Shown here in pieces: positions 63,701 through 64,000 of a stretch of 64,000 nt of DNA (position 1 is its first letter; each line of letters begins with the position of its first letter). Under the pieces are notes generated by a model. That model was given only the letters and a program-made list of their open reading frames with translations. It had not been told where the DNA came from and searched no databases. Position numbers and translations under genes: made by a program. The stretch is from Oncomelania hupensis (lineage: Eukaryota > Mollusca > Gastropoda > Littorinimorpha > Pomatiopsidae): contig CM072523.1 in the NCBI GenBank assembly GCA_036898135.1, positions 38,404,951 to 38,468,950 on the forward strand, in the 5' to 3' direction.

Positions 63701-63870
63701 GTCAGGATGTATATGACACGCATAAGGTGACCACCAAGGTCAAGAGTTACGATGGCAGCGACCTACCTGATGTATCCATCAGCGTCTCCACCTTCATCGT
63801 CCGCCCTGCACATGCCGACTACGACGTGCTGATCATCCAAGTCGGCAGTGAACAGAACACTTTCTACAAG
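1000..63870 (+). CDS. Gastropod-type hemocyanin subunit, 57 exons, 3' end beyond the window
   Basis: This gene encodes an extracellular oxygen carrier of molluscan hemolymph. Subunits of this family assemble into decamers and didecamers, and each functional unit (FU) binds one O2 at a dicopper site. The exons join into a signal peptide and eight tandem FUs (a-h). Each has a tyrosinase-like copper core (FHG, CCxHGM, WHR, HNxxH, HH) followed by a beta-sandwich carrying a LGG..EMPW-type motif. Coding length in the window is about 10.0 kb (about 3,340 residues), near the family size of about 3,400. Every intron starts GT and ends AG. Phases match at every junction except in FU-d, which has two frame disruptions. 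FU order, the phase-1 linker introns and a C-terminally extended FU-h are gastropod features. The stop codon and 3'UTR lie outside the window, and the last exon end (63870) is approximate. Confidence 0.96.
2905..2995. repeat. ATACA/ATACG pentanucleotide repeat in intron 2
   Basis: ATACA units are repeated in tandem from about 2911 to 2940, followed by diverged GATAC units to about 2995. It lies between exons 2 and 3. The rest of intron 2 shows nothing recognisable. Confidence 0.8.
3122..7360 (+). CDS. Hemocyanin functional unit FU-a (exons 3-8)
   Basis: Exons are 3122-3447, 3880-4077, 4585-4712, 5543-5704, 6636-6792 and 7090-7360, giving 414 residues. It is the N-terminal oxygen-binding unit. 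CuA ligands are in FHGEP, CCIHGM and QWHR. CuB ligands are in AHNHIH and LHHSN. CCIH supplies the Cys-x-His pair that forms a thioether bridge in this family. PYWDWT is present. The beta-sandwich half contains LGGHNEMPW and an NGT sequon in exon 8. The contact usually read DRLWAIW is DRLLIIW here. Unlike FU-b, -c, -d and -f, there is no intron after the WHR block; the first internal intron follows LPELVQ. The exon 7 acceptor directly follows a TG repeat at about 6591-6630. The unit ends in phase 1 at the a/b linker. Confidence 0.95.
4755..4885 (-). repeat. tRNA-derived SINE fragment (3' part)
   Basis: Reverse-complement match to the 3' half of the SINE at 61449-61889 (GGCGCTGGCCGATA, AGGATCTAACTCAAG). 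It lies in the FU-a intron between exons 5 and 6. GAT-rich simple sequence follows at 4895-5000 and 5431-5462. Confidence 0.7.
5721..6237. mobile_element. MITE with CAGGGATGT terminal inverted repeats
   Basis: This is a 517-bp element bounded by CAGGGATGT at 5721 and ACATCCCTG ending at 6237. It is flanked by the same 7 bases, ATATATT, at 5714-5720 and 6238-6244. The interior is rich in GCCGA/TCGGC motifs arranged as small palindromes near both ends. The termini and target duplication suggest a hAT-like non-autonomous transposon. hAT duplications are usually 8 bp, so the family call is tentative. It carries no transposase and lies in the intron between exons 6 and 7, starting 17 bases after the exon 6 donor. 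Confidence 0.75.
6591..6632. repeat. TG dinucleotide repeat at a splice acceptor
   Basis: An almost pure TG run ends three bases before the exon 7 acceptor CAG (exon starts 6636), so the repeat takes the place of the polypyrimidine tract. A GT/CT repeat also lies at about 7450-7535 in the a/b linker intron. Confidence 0.85.
7782..13817 (+). CDS. Hemocyanin functional unit FU-b (exons 9-16)
   Basis: Exons are 7782-8038, 8583-8771, 9313-9426, 11380-11547, 11802-11961, 12547-12675, 13168-13244 and 13673-13817, giving 413 residues. Copper ligands are in FHGLP, CCIHGM and HWHR (CuA) and VHNAPH and LHHSN (CuB). PYWDWT and LGGELEMPW are present, and NYS in GYTNYS is a possible glycan site. The unit has eight exons, including two junctions not shared with its sisters: a phase-1 break after the DNLQFGG region, and a 77-base exon 15 bounded by a phase-1 and a phase-0 intron. 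Intron 11 (9427-11379) holds a full copy of a roughly 950-bp interspersed repeat, and the intron before exon 15 holds a partial copy. Confidence 0.95.
9159..9249. repeat. GAT trinucleotide microsatellite
   Basis: About 30 uninterrupted GAT/ATG units lie in the FU-b intron between exons 10 and 11. They produce long apparent poly-Asp, poly-Met, poly-Ser and poly-Ile frames that are not genes. Confidence 0.95.
10120..11075 (+). repeat. Interspersed repeat family R1, full-length copy with TCAAGGTCA motifs
   Basis: This repeat of about 950 bp is shared with 12830-13130, 37140-37349 plus 40180-40625, and 51590-52080. It begins near TTTTGCAAATCTGTGCGAG and ends near GTGAGTCATATGGG. TCAAGGTCA occurs at 10319, 10325, 10466, 10757, 10774 and 10897. 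No coding frame, terminal repeat or target duplication was seen, so its class is unknown; it is probably non-autonomous. It lies in FU-b intron 11. Confidence 0.75.
12730..12800. repeat. Poly-C and poly-A simple sequence
   Basis: A C-rich run (long uninterrupted C tract near 12766-12786) is followed directly by an A run in the FU-b intron after exon 14. It is a likely site of sequencing length error. Confidence 0.85.
12830..13130 (+). repeat. R1 repeat, 5' partial copy
   Basis: Matches the first third of the R1 copy at 10120 (AATAGTCC, TTGTCCGCCCGTCCGCC, AACCAAACTTAGTA). It ends about 40 bases before the exon 15 acceptor in FU-b. Confidence 0.65.
14318..14910 (-). mobile_element. RTE-like LINE, 5'-truncated copy
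   Basis: The minus strand encodes the C-terminal part of a reverse transcriptase ORF ([53 protein letters not shown]). The 3' end on the minus strand is a short GGATA repeat. A one-base loss near 14468 breaks the frame relative to the sister copies. The segment around the CAGCAGTTGTTTG motif is duplicated at the truncated 5' end (about 14852-14892). It lies in the b/c linker intron, antisense to the gene. Confidence 0.85.
15082..19757 (+). CDS. Hemocyanin functional unit FU-c (exons 17-22)
   Basis: Exons are 15082-15335, 15839-16081, 16522-16691, 18115-18358, 18648-18808 and 19600-19757, giving 410 residues. Copper ligands are in FHGEP, CCAHGM and HWHR, and in AHNYIH and AHHSN. The tryptophan motif is SYWDW rather than PYWDW. 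The usual LGG..EMPW reads LGDSNEYPW here. An NAT sequon lies near the end. The intron before VMLAFEQ is shared only with FU-g. The phase-2 intron inside the Asp-Arg after HHSN is shared with FU-a. Introns hold LINE fragments, a 26-bp hairpin and a 60-bp minisatellite. Confidence 0.95.
15461..15528. repeat. 26-bp perfect intronic hairpin
   Basis: Arm 15461-15486 is exactly complementary in reverse to 15503-15528, with a 16-base loop. It lies in the FU-c intron between exons 17 and 18. It would form a stable RNA hairpin in the pre-mRNA. It may be a small foldback element; no target duplication was seen. Confidence 0.85.
17140..17550 (-). mobile_element. LINE fragment, second family (RT C terminus)
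   Basis: The minus strand encodes a reverse-transcriptase C-terminal tail ([44 protein letters not shown]) typical of a widespread invertebrate LINE. It differs from the RTE-like family in this window. It is 5'-truncated and sits in the long FU-c intron between exons 19 and 20. The remaining parts of that intron (16692-17139, 17551-18114) show only an AT microsatellite at about 17708-17722. Confidence 0.8.
19319..19545. repeat. 60-bp minisatellite, about four units
   Basis: Four tandem units of about 60 bp start with CTGAGGACAATT or close variants and contain CTTACCTTATAGTAG. They lie in the FU-c intron before exon 22. Confidence 0.9.
20247..28046 (+). CDS. Hemocyanin functional unit FU-d (exons 23-30), with two frame disruptions
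   Basis: Exons are 20247-20397, 22590-22695, 23014-23164, 23823-23951, 24412-24564, 25153-25382, 27444-27623 and 27895-28046. CuA ligands are in FHGYP, CCVHGM and HWHR; CuB ligands are in VHNGLH and LHHAF. PYWDWS and LGGSLEMPF are present, and NGS is a possible glycan site. Exon 25 is 151 bases where its flanking phases require length 3n+2. The reading frame changes between 23131 and 23137, as if one base (perhaps a C of a CCC run) were lost. Read literally, this gives TGA at 23840-23842 in exon 26. Exon 28 is 230 bases where 225 fits. GCGCT is repeated at 25187-25191 and 25192-25196, and removing one copy restores the family frame ([10 protein letters not shown]). The two disruptions do not cancel. 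All splice sites are normal, so recent inactivation or assembly error are the options. Confidence 0.9.
20640..20845. repeat. Diverged tandem repeat, about 65-bp unit
   Basis: Three units share TTAAGAAA, CGTGACAA and TTATTAC..AATGA blocks. A weaker related segment starts at about 20400, directly after exon 23. It lies in the first FU-d intron. Confidence 0.7.
20990..21549 (-). mobile_element. RTE-like LINE, 5'-truncated copy with target duplication
   Basis: This 560-bp insertion is flanked by the perfect 11-bp duplication ATGGTCTATAT (20979-20989 and 21550-21560). The minus strand encodes the RT C terminus, open from about 21030 to 21383 ([34 protein letters not shown]). The 3' tail on the minus strand is about four GGATA units rather than poly-A. 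It lies in FU-d intron 23, antisense to the gene. Confidence 0.93.
21849..22485 (-). mobile_element. piggyBac-like remnant with first transposase exon
   Basis: It is bounded by TTAA at 21845-21848 and 22486-22489. The left terminus reads CCCTTAGCCTGC, the CCY-type start of piggyBac ends; the right end matches only weakly. The minus strand starts with ATG at 22256 and encodes [15 protein letters not shown], then a long acidic Asp/Glu/Ser stretch to about 22070, ending at a plausible donor (GTAGGTGA). This resembles the acidic N terminus of piggyBac-family transposases. The catalytic DDD domain is absent, so the copy is inactive. It is in FU-d intron 23, next to a LINE. Confidence 0.6.
23700..23745. 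repeat. TG microsatellite
   Basis: A TG-rich run lies in the FU-d intron before exon 26. The rest of this intron (23165-23822) has no recognised content. Confidence 0.8.
24070..24290. repeat. Tandem repeat, about 66-bp unit
   Basis: Three units share GGGAATCCAATCTA and GAAGGAAGAAAGGATGGAAG. They lie in the FU-d intron before exon 27 and follow a GGAA run at about 23998-24016. Confidence 0.8.
24665..24921. repeat. Tandem repeat, about 55-60-bp unit
   Basis: Four to five units share CACATTCAAACCTTGA, TAGATA and AGTTTAGTAAGC. They lie in the FU-d intron after exon 27. Confidence 0.8.
25556..25866 (+). mobile_element. RTE-like LINE fragment, sense orientation
   Basis: This carries the same family segment as 20990-21549 but on the plus strand: CAGACCATCACACAAGCC through the WYGHT, RRW and ENIR equivalents to GTTACGGGATAGGATA. 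It is the only one of six copies in the gene's orientation. It lies in the FU-d intron between exons 28 and 29. Confidence 0.85.
26120..26345. repeat. Possible interspersed repeat ending in CAGACA-rich sequence
   Basis: The segment CCAAGTTTCAGGTCATTTGG followed by AACAAACAAACAGGCA and CAGACAGAC runs looks like a common invertebrate repeat 3' region, but no second copy lies in this window. The following sequence to about 27100 is AT-rich without recognised content. Confidence 0.35.
27110..27443. repeat. Tandem repeat of about 58 bp running into the exon 29 acceptor
   Basis: Four units share ATGCTACTAGAGT and TTCATTGGCCTGTG. A LINE 3'-end repeat (27231-27353) splits the array. The last unit runs directly into the CAG acceptor at 27441-27443. 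Confidence 0.75.
27231..27353 (+). repeat. LINE 3'-end repeat, partial copy
   Basis: Matches 63425-63545 (CAGATCTTTTATACGGATCA, GAGTCCTCTTTCA, CCACTGGACCCTGTAAGCAA) and ends in TAACTAACTA. It is inserted in the FU-d tandem array. Confidence 0.8.
28079..31400 (-). mobile_element. RTE-like LINE, near full length, degenerate
   Basis: On the minus strand an APE-type endonuclease ORF (29932-31173) has [26 protein letters not shown] and RSDHDLV motifs. The reverse transcriptase follows in separate frames (28678-29859 and 28085-28699), with [29 protein letters not shown], a RFADD catalytic box and the conserved C terminus. The ORF is broken by frame changes near 29900 and 28690, so this copy is inactive. 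The 3' end is a short GGATA repeat. The 5' end carries the run CCTGCGTGTCGTAAGAGGCG on the minus strand. It fills most of the d/e linker intron, starting 33 bases after exon 30. No target duplication was found. Confidence 0.9.
31406..31430 (+). repeat. Short match to the start of exon 32
   Basis: Eighteen bases are identical to 32586-32603 in FU-e exon 32, with 25 of 28 matching overall, and are preceded by ACAG. CAG/CAA-rich sequence follows to about 31600. It may be a decayed exon fragment next to the LINE 5' end, or chance. Confidence 0.3.
31786..41625 (+). CDS. Hemocyanin functional unit FU-e (exons 31-36), PYLDS variant
   Basis: Exons are 31786-32119, 32573-32795, 33300-33460, 34229-34451, 40772-40917 and 41459-41625, giving 418 residues. 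Copper ligands remain: FHALP, CCIHGM, MWHR, AHNAMH and VHHSF. The PYWDWT motif is replaced by PYLDSL at the end of exon 31, changing both Trp while frame and length are kept. FHG is FHA. An NAT sequon opens exon 32, and LGGSAEMPW is intact. The exon 31 acceptor is AAG rather than CAG/TAG. Intron 34 (34452-40771, 6.3 kb) is filled with nested repeats. The junction between exons 34 and 35 repeats AAGAAG, so the precise number of Lys codons (up to four) is uncertain. Confidence 0.93.
33035..33205 (-). repeat. tRNA-derived SINE fragment
   Basis: Diverged reverse-complement match to the SINE body (GCTGCTCAAGGTGCTGG, ACAGGATTTAATTCAAG, CCCAGACAACTGAG). It lies in the FU-e intron between exons 32 and 33. 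Confidence 0.6.
33484..33905 (-). mobile_element. tRNA-derived SINE, full-length copy
   Basis: The minus strand starts GGAGGCACGGTGGCCTAATG (Pol III A box) and has a B box, GGTTCGAGCCC. It then runs through a roughly 330-base body to AGCGCTATATAA. It matches the plus-strand copy at 61449-61889 along its length. The tRNA-like head belongs to the SINE and is not a functional tRNA gene. It lies in the FU-e intron between exons 33 and 34; the remainder to 34228 shows nothing recognisable. Confidence 0.9.
34559..37120 (-). repeat. SINE copy split by an L1-like insertion
   Basis: The SINE 3' part lies at 34559-34650 and the continuation at about 36983-37120 (CAGACAACTTAGCACT, GGGATCTAGTGCACAGTGGG). 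The two parts match consecutive stretches of the full SINE and are separated by the LINE at 34651-36967. It is in intron 34 of FU-e. Confidence 0.7.
34651..36967 (-). mobile_element. L1/Tx1-like LINE, 5'-truncated
   Basis: The minus strand carries a 646-residue open frame (35055-36995) with the later RT domain ([11 protein letters not shown], a YADDTE catalytic box), a thumb region ([20 protein letters not shown]) and a C-terminal zinc-knuckle-like segment ([19 protein letters not shown]). A poly-A tail appears as a T run at 34651-34668 on the plus strand. The 15-bp duplication TTGCCACTTGATACT flanks it (34636-34650 and 36968-36982). The frame is intact over its length, so the insertion is fairly young, but the ATG lies in truncated sequence and the endonuclease is missing. 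Confidence 0.88.
37350..40175 (-). mobile_element. RTE-like LINE, long degenerate copy
   Basis: On the minus strand it runs from a truncated endonuclease (39866-40108, [15 protein letters not shown]) through a fused endonuclease/RT frame (38630-39814) to RT fragments (38054-38395 with RFADD, 37861-38148, 37510-37797). Many frame breaks make it inactive. The 5' truncation point shows a direct repeat of GATGTTGGGGCATAGGCCTG. A roughly 190-bp foreign segment interrupts it near 38473-38662. It is nested in R1 in FU-e intron 34 and is antisense to the gene. Confidence 0.88.
38473..38662. repeat. About 190-bp insertion inside the LINE
   Basis: Absent from the sister LINE at the matching point (near 29203). 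It has two GCTATAAATAG motifs flanking a TTTCC-rich stretch. No clear terminal repeat or target duplication was seen, so its class is unknown. Confidence 0.5.
40630..40750 (-). repeat. SINE fragment before exon 35
   Basis: Diverged match to the SINE middle (CCGTCTAGGTCATGA, CACAGACTAGACCT, TCGTCTGAAGGA). It ends about 20 bases before the exon 35 acceptor. Confidence 0.6.
41016..41419. mobile_element. MITE with CAGAGGTGCCAACC terminal inverted repeats
   Basis: Perfect 14-bp inverted ends (41016-41029 and 41406-41419) are flanked by AAAATG on both sides (41010-41015 and 41420-41425). Just inside the left end is a palindrome around AATTCAGGCGAAGTGAATT. CAGAGGTG ends are typical of hAT elements, although the duplication seen is 6 rather than 8 bases. 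It is non-coding and fills most of the FU-e intron between exons 35 and 36. Confidence 0.85.
42356..45522 (+). mobile_element. Ty3/Gypsy-like LTR retrotransposon, degenerate
   Basis: Two LTRs of about 175 bp (42356-42531 and 45348-45522) start TGTCAAGGGACTATACTCC. They are flanked by the 5-bp duplication GTAAC (42351-42355 and 45523-45527). A purine tract (AAAGGAGGGAAGA) precedes the right LTR, and TGG lies next to the left LTR as a probable primer site. The interior order is a Gag remnant fused to the RT start (42792-43094), RT (43108-43844), RNase H (about 43860-44200) and integrase (44547-45145), the Ty3/Gypsy order. Protease is missing, the RT catalytic box is altered and the frame is broken several times, so it is defective. 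It is in the e/f linker intron. Confidence 0.9.
45789..45985 (+). repeat. tRNA-derived SINE, 3' fragment
   Basis: Matches the 3' half of the SINE at 61449 (GATTGTGCTCAGT, GAGATCCTGCATCGGCCAGC). It lies in the e/f linker intron after the LTR element. Confidence 0.7.
46199..52530 (+). CDS. Hemocyanin functional unit FU-f (exons 37-44)
   Basis: Exons are 46199-46332, 46822-46941, 47789-47914, 48808-48972, 49548-49785, 49961-50114, 50583-50732 and 52367-52530, giving 417 residues. Copper ligands are in FHGSP, CCVHGM and HWHR (CuA) and IHNAIH and VHHTF (CuB). PYWDWT and LGGPLEMPW are intact, with sequons NET (exon 39) and NGT (exon 44). It is unique in lacking an intron after the HH motif: exon 41 runs from VQFEVIH through the conserved Cys of ADCAV. 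It has an extra phase-0 intron inside the first helix region, after GGFQ. The intron before exon 44 holds a 370-bp foldback and an interspersed-repeat copy. The unit is not repeated, unlike FU-f in caenogastropod mega-hemocyanins. Confidence 0.95.
46960..47275 (-). mobile_element. Second tRNA-derived SINE (Leu/Ser-type head)
   Basis: The minus strand begins with GTGGCCGAGTGGTCTAAGGC, an A-box stretch typical of Leu/Ser tRNAs, followed by a degenerate B box. The body ends in an AT-rich tail near 46950. It is not a functional tRNA, because the acceptor arm and B box do not fit. It lies in the FU-f intron between exons 38 and 39; the rest of that intron has no recognised content. Confidence 0.6.
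48459..48565. repeat. Short tandem repeat, about 22-bp unit
   Basis: Units of the CTCCCCAAGGTATGAAGT type are repeated with divergence in the FU-f intron between exons 39 and 40. The rest of 47915-48807 shows nothing recognisable. Confidence 0.6.
50819..51188. mobile_element. 370-bp foldback element
   Basis: Two arms of about 160 bp form a near-perfect inverted repeat (50819-50977 and 51031-51188) around a loop of about 53 bases. The outer ends read GTTACGTTGAAACGCG and its complement. It has no coding capacity and no clear target duplication. It lies in the FU-f intron between exons 43 and 44. The transcript would fold into long double-stranded RNA. Confidence 0.9.
51590..52080 (+). repeat. 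R1 repeat copy
   Basis: Matches the R1 copy at 10120 with an internal deletion (TTTTTGTAAATCTGTGTGAG, AACCAAACTTGGTAAG). TCAAGGTCA occurs at 51809, 51815, 51909 and 52008. GAT microsatellite sequence follows at about 52195-52225. Confidence 0.75.
52830..56426 (+). CDS. Hemocyanin functional unit FU-g (exons 45-50)
   Basis: Exons are 52830-53026, 54109-54399, 54785-54973, 55487-55747, 55952-56143 and 56345-56426, giving 404 residues, the shortest unit. Copper ligands are in YHGYP, CCHHGM and QWHR, and in IHNAIH and [20 protein letters not shown] and an NIT sequon are present. For exon 45, the donor GTAAGA at 53027 was chosen over GTTAAA at 53021: both keep frame, but it matches consensus better and gives NDVK before VACC. 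All internal introns are phase 0. The intron before VMLAFEQ is shared with FU-c. A LINE 3' end stops about 55 bases before the exon 46 acceptor. Confidence 0.95.
53395..54055 (-). mobile_element. CR1/L2-like LINE 3' end
   Basis: The minus strand encodes an RT C terminus ([57 protein letters not shown]) and ends in a 3'UTR with AAAGCGCTTTGTG and GCGCTATATAA hairpin sequence and an ATT-type tail. It is 5'-truncated. It sits in the FU-g intron about 55 bases before the exon 46 acceptor, antisense to the gene. Confidence 0.85.
56729..63870 (+). CDS. Hemocyanin functional unit FU-h (exons 51-57), partial at 3' end
   Basis: Exons are 56729-56929, 57253-57448, 58775-58916, 60884-61021, 61913-62104, 62585-62728 and 63598 to about 63870, giving 428 residues so far. 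Copper ligands are in FHGYP, CCQHGM and HWHR, and in LHNAVH and VHHAS. PYWDWT and LGGPKEMPW are present. After the usual FU end (TFIVRP) the frame continues into [10 protein letters not shown], the start of the extra cupredoxin-like domain of about 100 residues that characterises FU-h. The rest is outside the window. The exon 57 donor is uncertain: GT at 63871 and GT at 63886 both fit. An intronic repeat shared with 62205-62290 begins at 63898, so the exon must end before that. Confidence 0.92.
57515..58475 (-). mobile_element. RTE-like LINE, diverged 5'-truncated copy
   Basis: Matches the RT C-terminal half of the family on the minus strand ([33 protein letters not shown]) with many substitutions and indels. 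The 3' end is a short GGATA repeat. It lies in the FU-h intron between exons 52 and 53 and looks like the oldest of the six copies. Confidence 0.85.
58917..60883. other. Long FU-h intron without recognised elements
   Basis: A short 20-bp tandem repeat (GTTCATTGCACACAATCACA type) lies at 58918-58992, and G-rich sequence near 59080-59110. I recognise no coding frame, terminal repeat or RNA gene in the rest. It may hold old unrecognised repeats. Confidence 0.5.
61449..61889 (+). mobile_element. tRNA-derived SINE, full-length copy with ATT tail
   Basis: The head GGGAGGCACAGTGGTCTAAT holds a Pol III A box and GGTTCGAGCCC a B box. The body of about 330 bases ends in GGCGCCTTACAAATGACGAA and an ATT microsatellite tail (61868-61889). 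It is in the same orientation as the gene and lies 23 bases before exon 55. Confidence 0.9.
62205..62290. repeat. Intronic repeat shared with 63898-63985
   Basis: About 85 bases match between the introns after exons 55 and 57 (GCATGTATTTTCAA, GTTCTTGCTCAGGACTAGGC, TTTCACATAGCAGCC). The match shows that sequence from 63898 on is intronic and bounds exon 57. Its class is unknown. Confidence 0.8.
62957..63546 (+). mobile_element. LINE 3' end with TAAC tail and target duplication
   Basis: This 590-bp insertion is flanked by the 13-bp duplication AACCACTGAATGA (62944-62956 and 63547-63559). It ends in a TAAC repeat tail and contains the R2-type sequence also found at window positions 1-225 and 27231-27353. 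It is mostly 3'UTR with no intact ORF. The host sequence there is itself a short tandem repeat (CAAGACTTTCATTAAA units, 62840-62960). It lies in the FU-h intron before exon 57. Confidence 0.85.
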
Positions 63871-64000
63871 GTTGGCCATGGCATTGTATTGTCTAATGCA
63901 TGTATTTTCAATTGTTCTTGCTCAGGACTAGGCAAGCATCCCATCTTTTAATTTCACATAGCAGCCATTATTATTCTTTTTTTCTGGAGTTGTTTGGTTG

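Noticed and set aside
63871..63951. Continuation of exon 57 to a stop at 63949
   Set aside because: From 63898 the sequence is a repeat also found in the intron at 62205-62290, so the open frame there is chance.

Overview
The window is almost entirely one plus-strand gene: a multidomain molluscan (gastropod-type) hemocyanin. It starts at an ATG at position 1000 behind a TATAAAAG box and runs past the right edge. I reconstructed 57 exons. Every intron has GT..AG ends and exon phases agree at every junction except two in FU-d. The exons encode a signal peptide and eight functional units (FU-a to FU-h) of about 404-418 residues each, plus the start of the C-terminal extension of FU-h, about 10.0 kb of coding sequence spread over about 63 kb. 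The eight-unit layout ending in an extended FU-h is that of a gastropod roughly 400 kDa subunit. I cannot name the species; the retrotransposon families also fit a marine gastropod.

Layout: signal peptide exons 1000-2392; FU-a 3122-7360; FU-b 7782-13817; FU-c 15082-19757; FU-d 20247-28046; FU-e 31786-41625; FU-f 46199-52530; FU-g 52830-56426; FU-h 56729 to beyond 63870. All seven linker introns are phase 1. Introns inside the FUs differ in position from unit to unit. Each FU keeps the type-3 copper ligands: FHG or similar, CCxHGM, WHR, HNxxH and HH.

Two protein-level oddities stand out. FU-d carries two independent frame disruptions: one missing base near 23131-23137, and a 5-bp tandem duplication at 25187-25196. 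The first leads to a TGA at 23840. FU-e has PYLDS where the other seven FUs have YWDW.

The introns are packed with mobile DNA. There are six copies of one RTE-like LINE family with GGATA-repeat tails, five of them antisense to the gene, and one near full length at 28079-31400. There is also an L1/Tx1-like LINE inserted into a tRNA-derived SINE, a CR1/L2-like 3' end, a degenerate Ty3/Gypsy LTR element with a 5-bp target duplication, a piggyBac-like remnant, two TIR MITEs, a 370-bp foldback, an interspersed repeat rich in TCAAGGTCA motifs, several SINEs, and minisatellites. No other host gene and no true tRNA gene was recognised.
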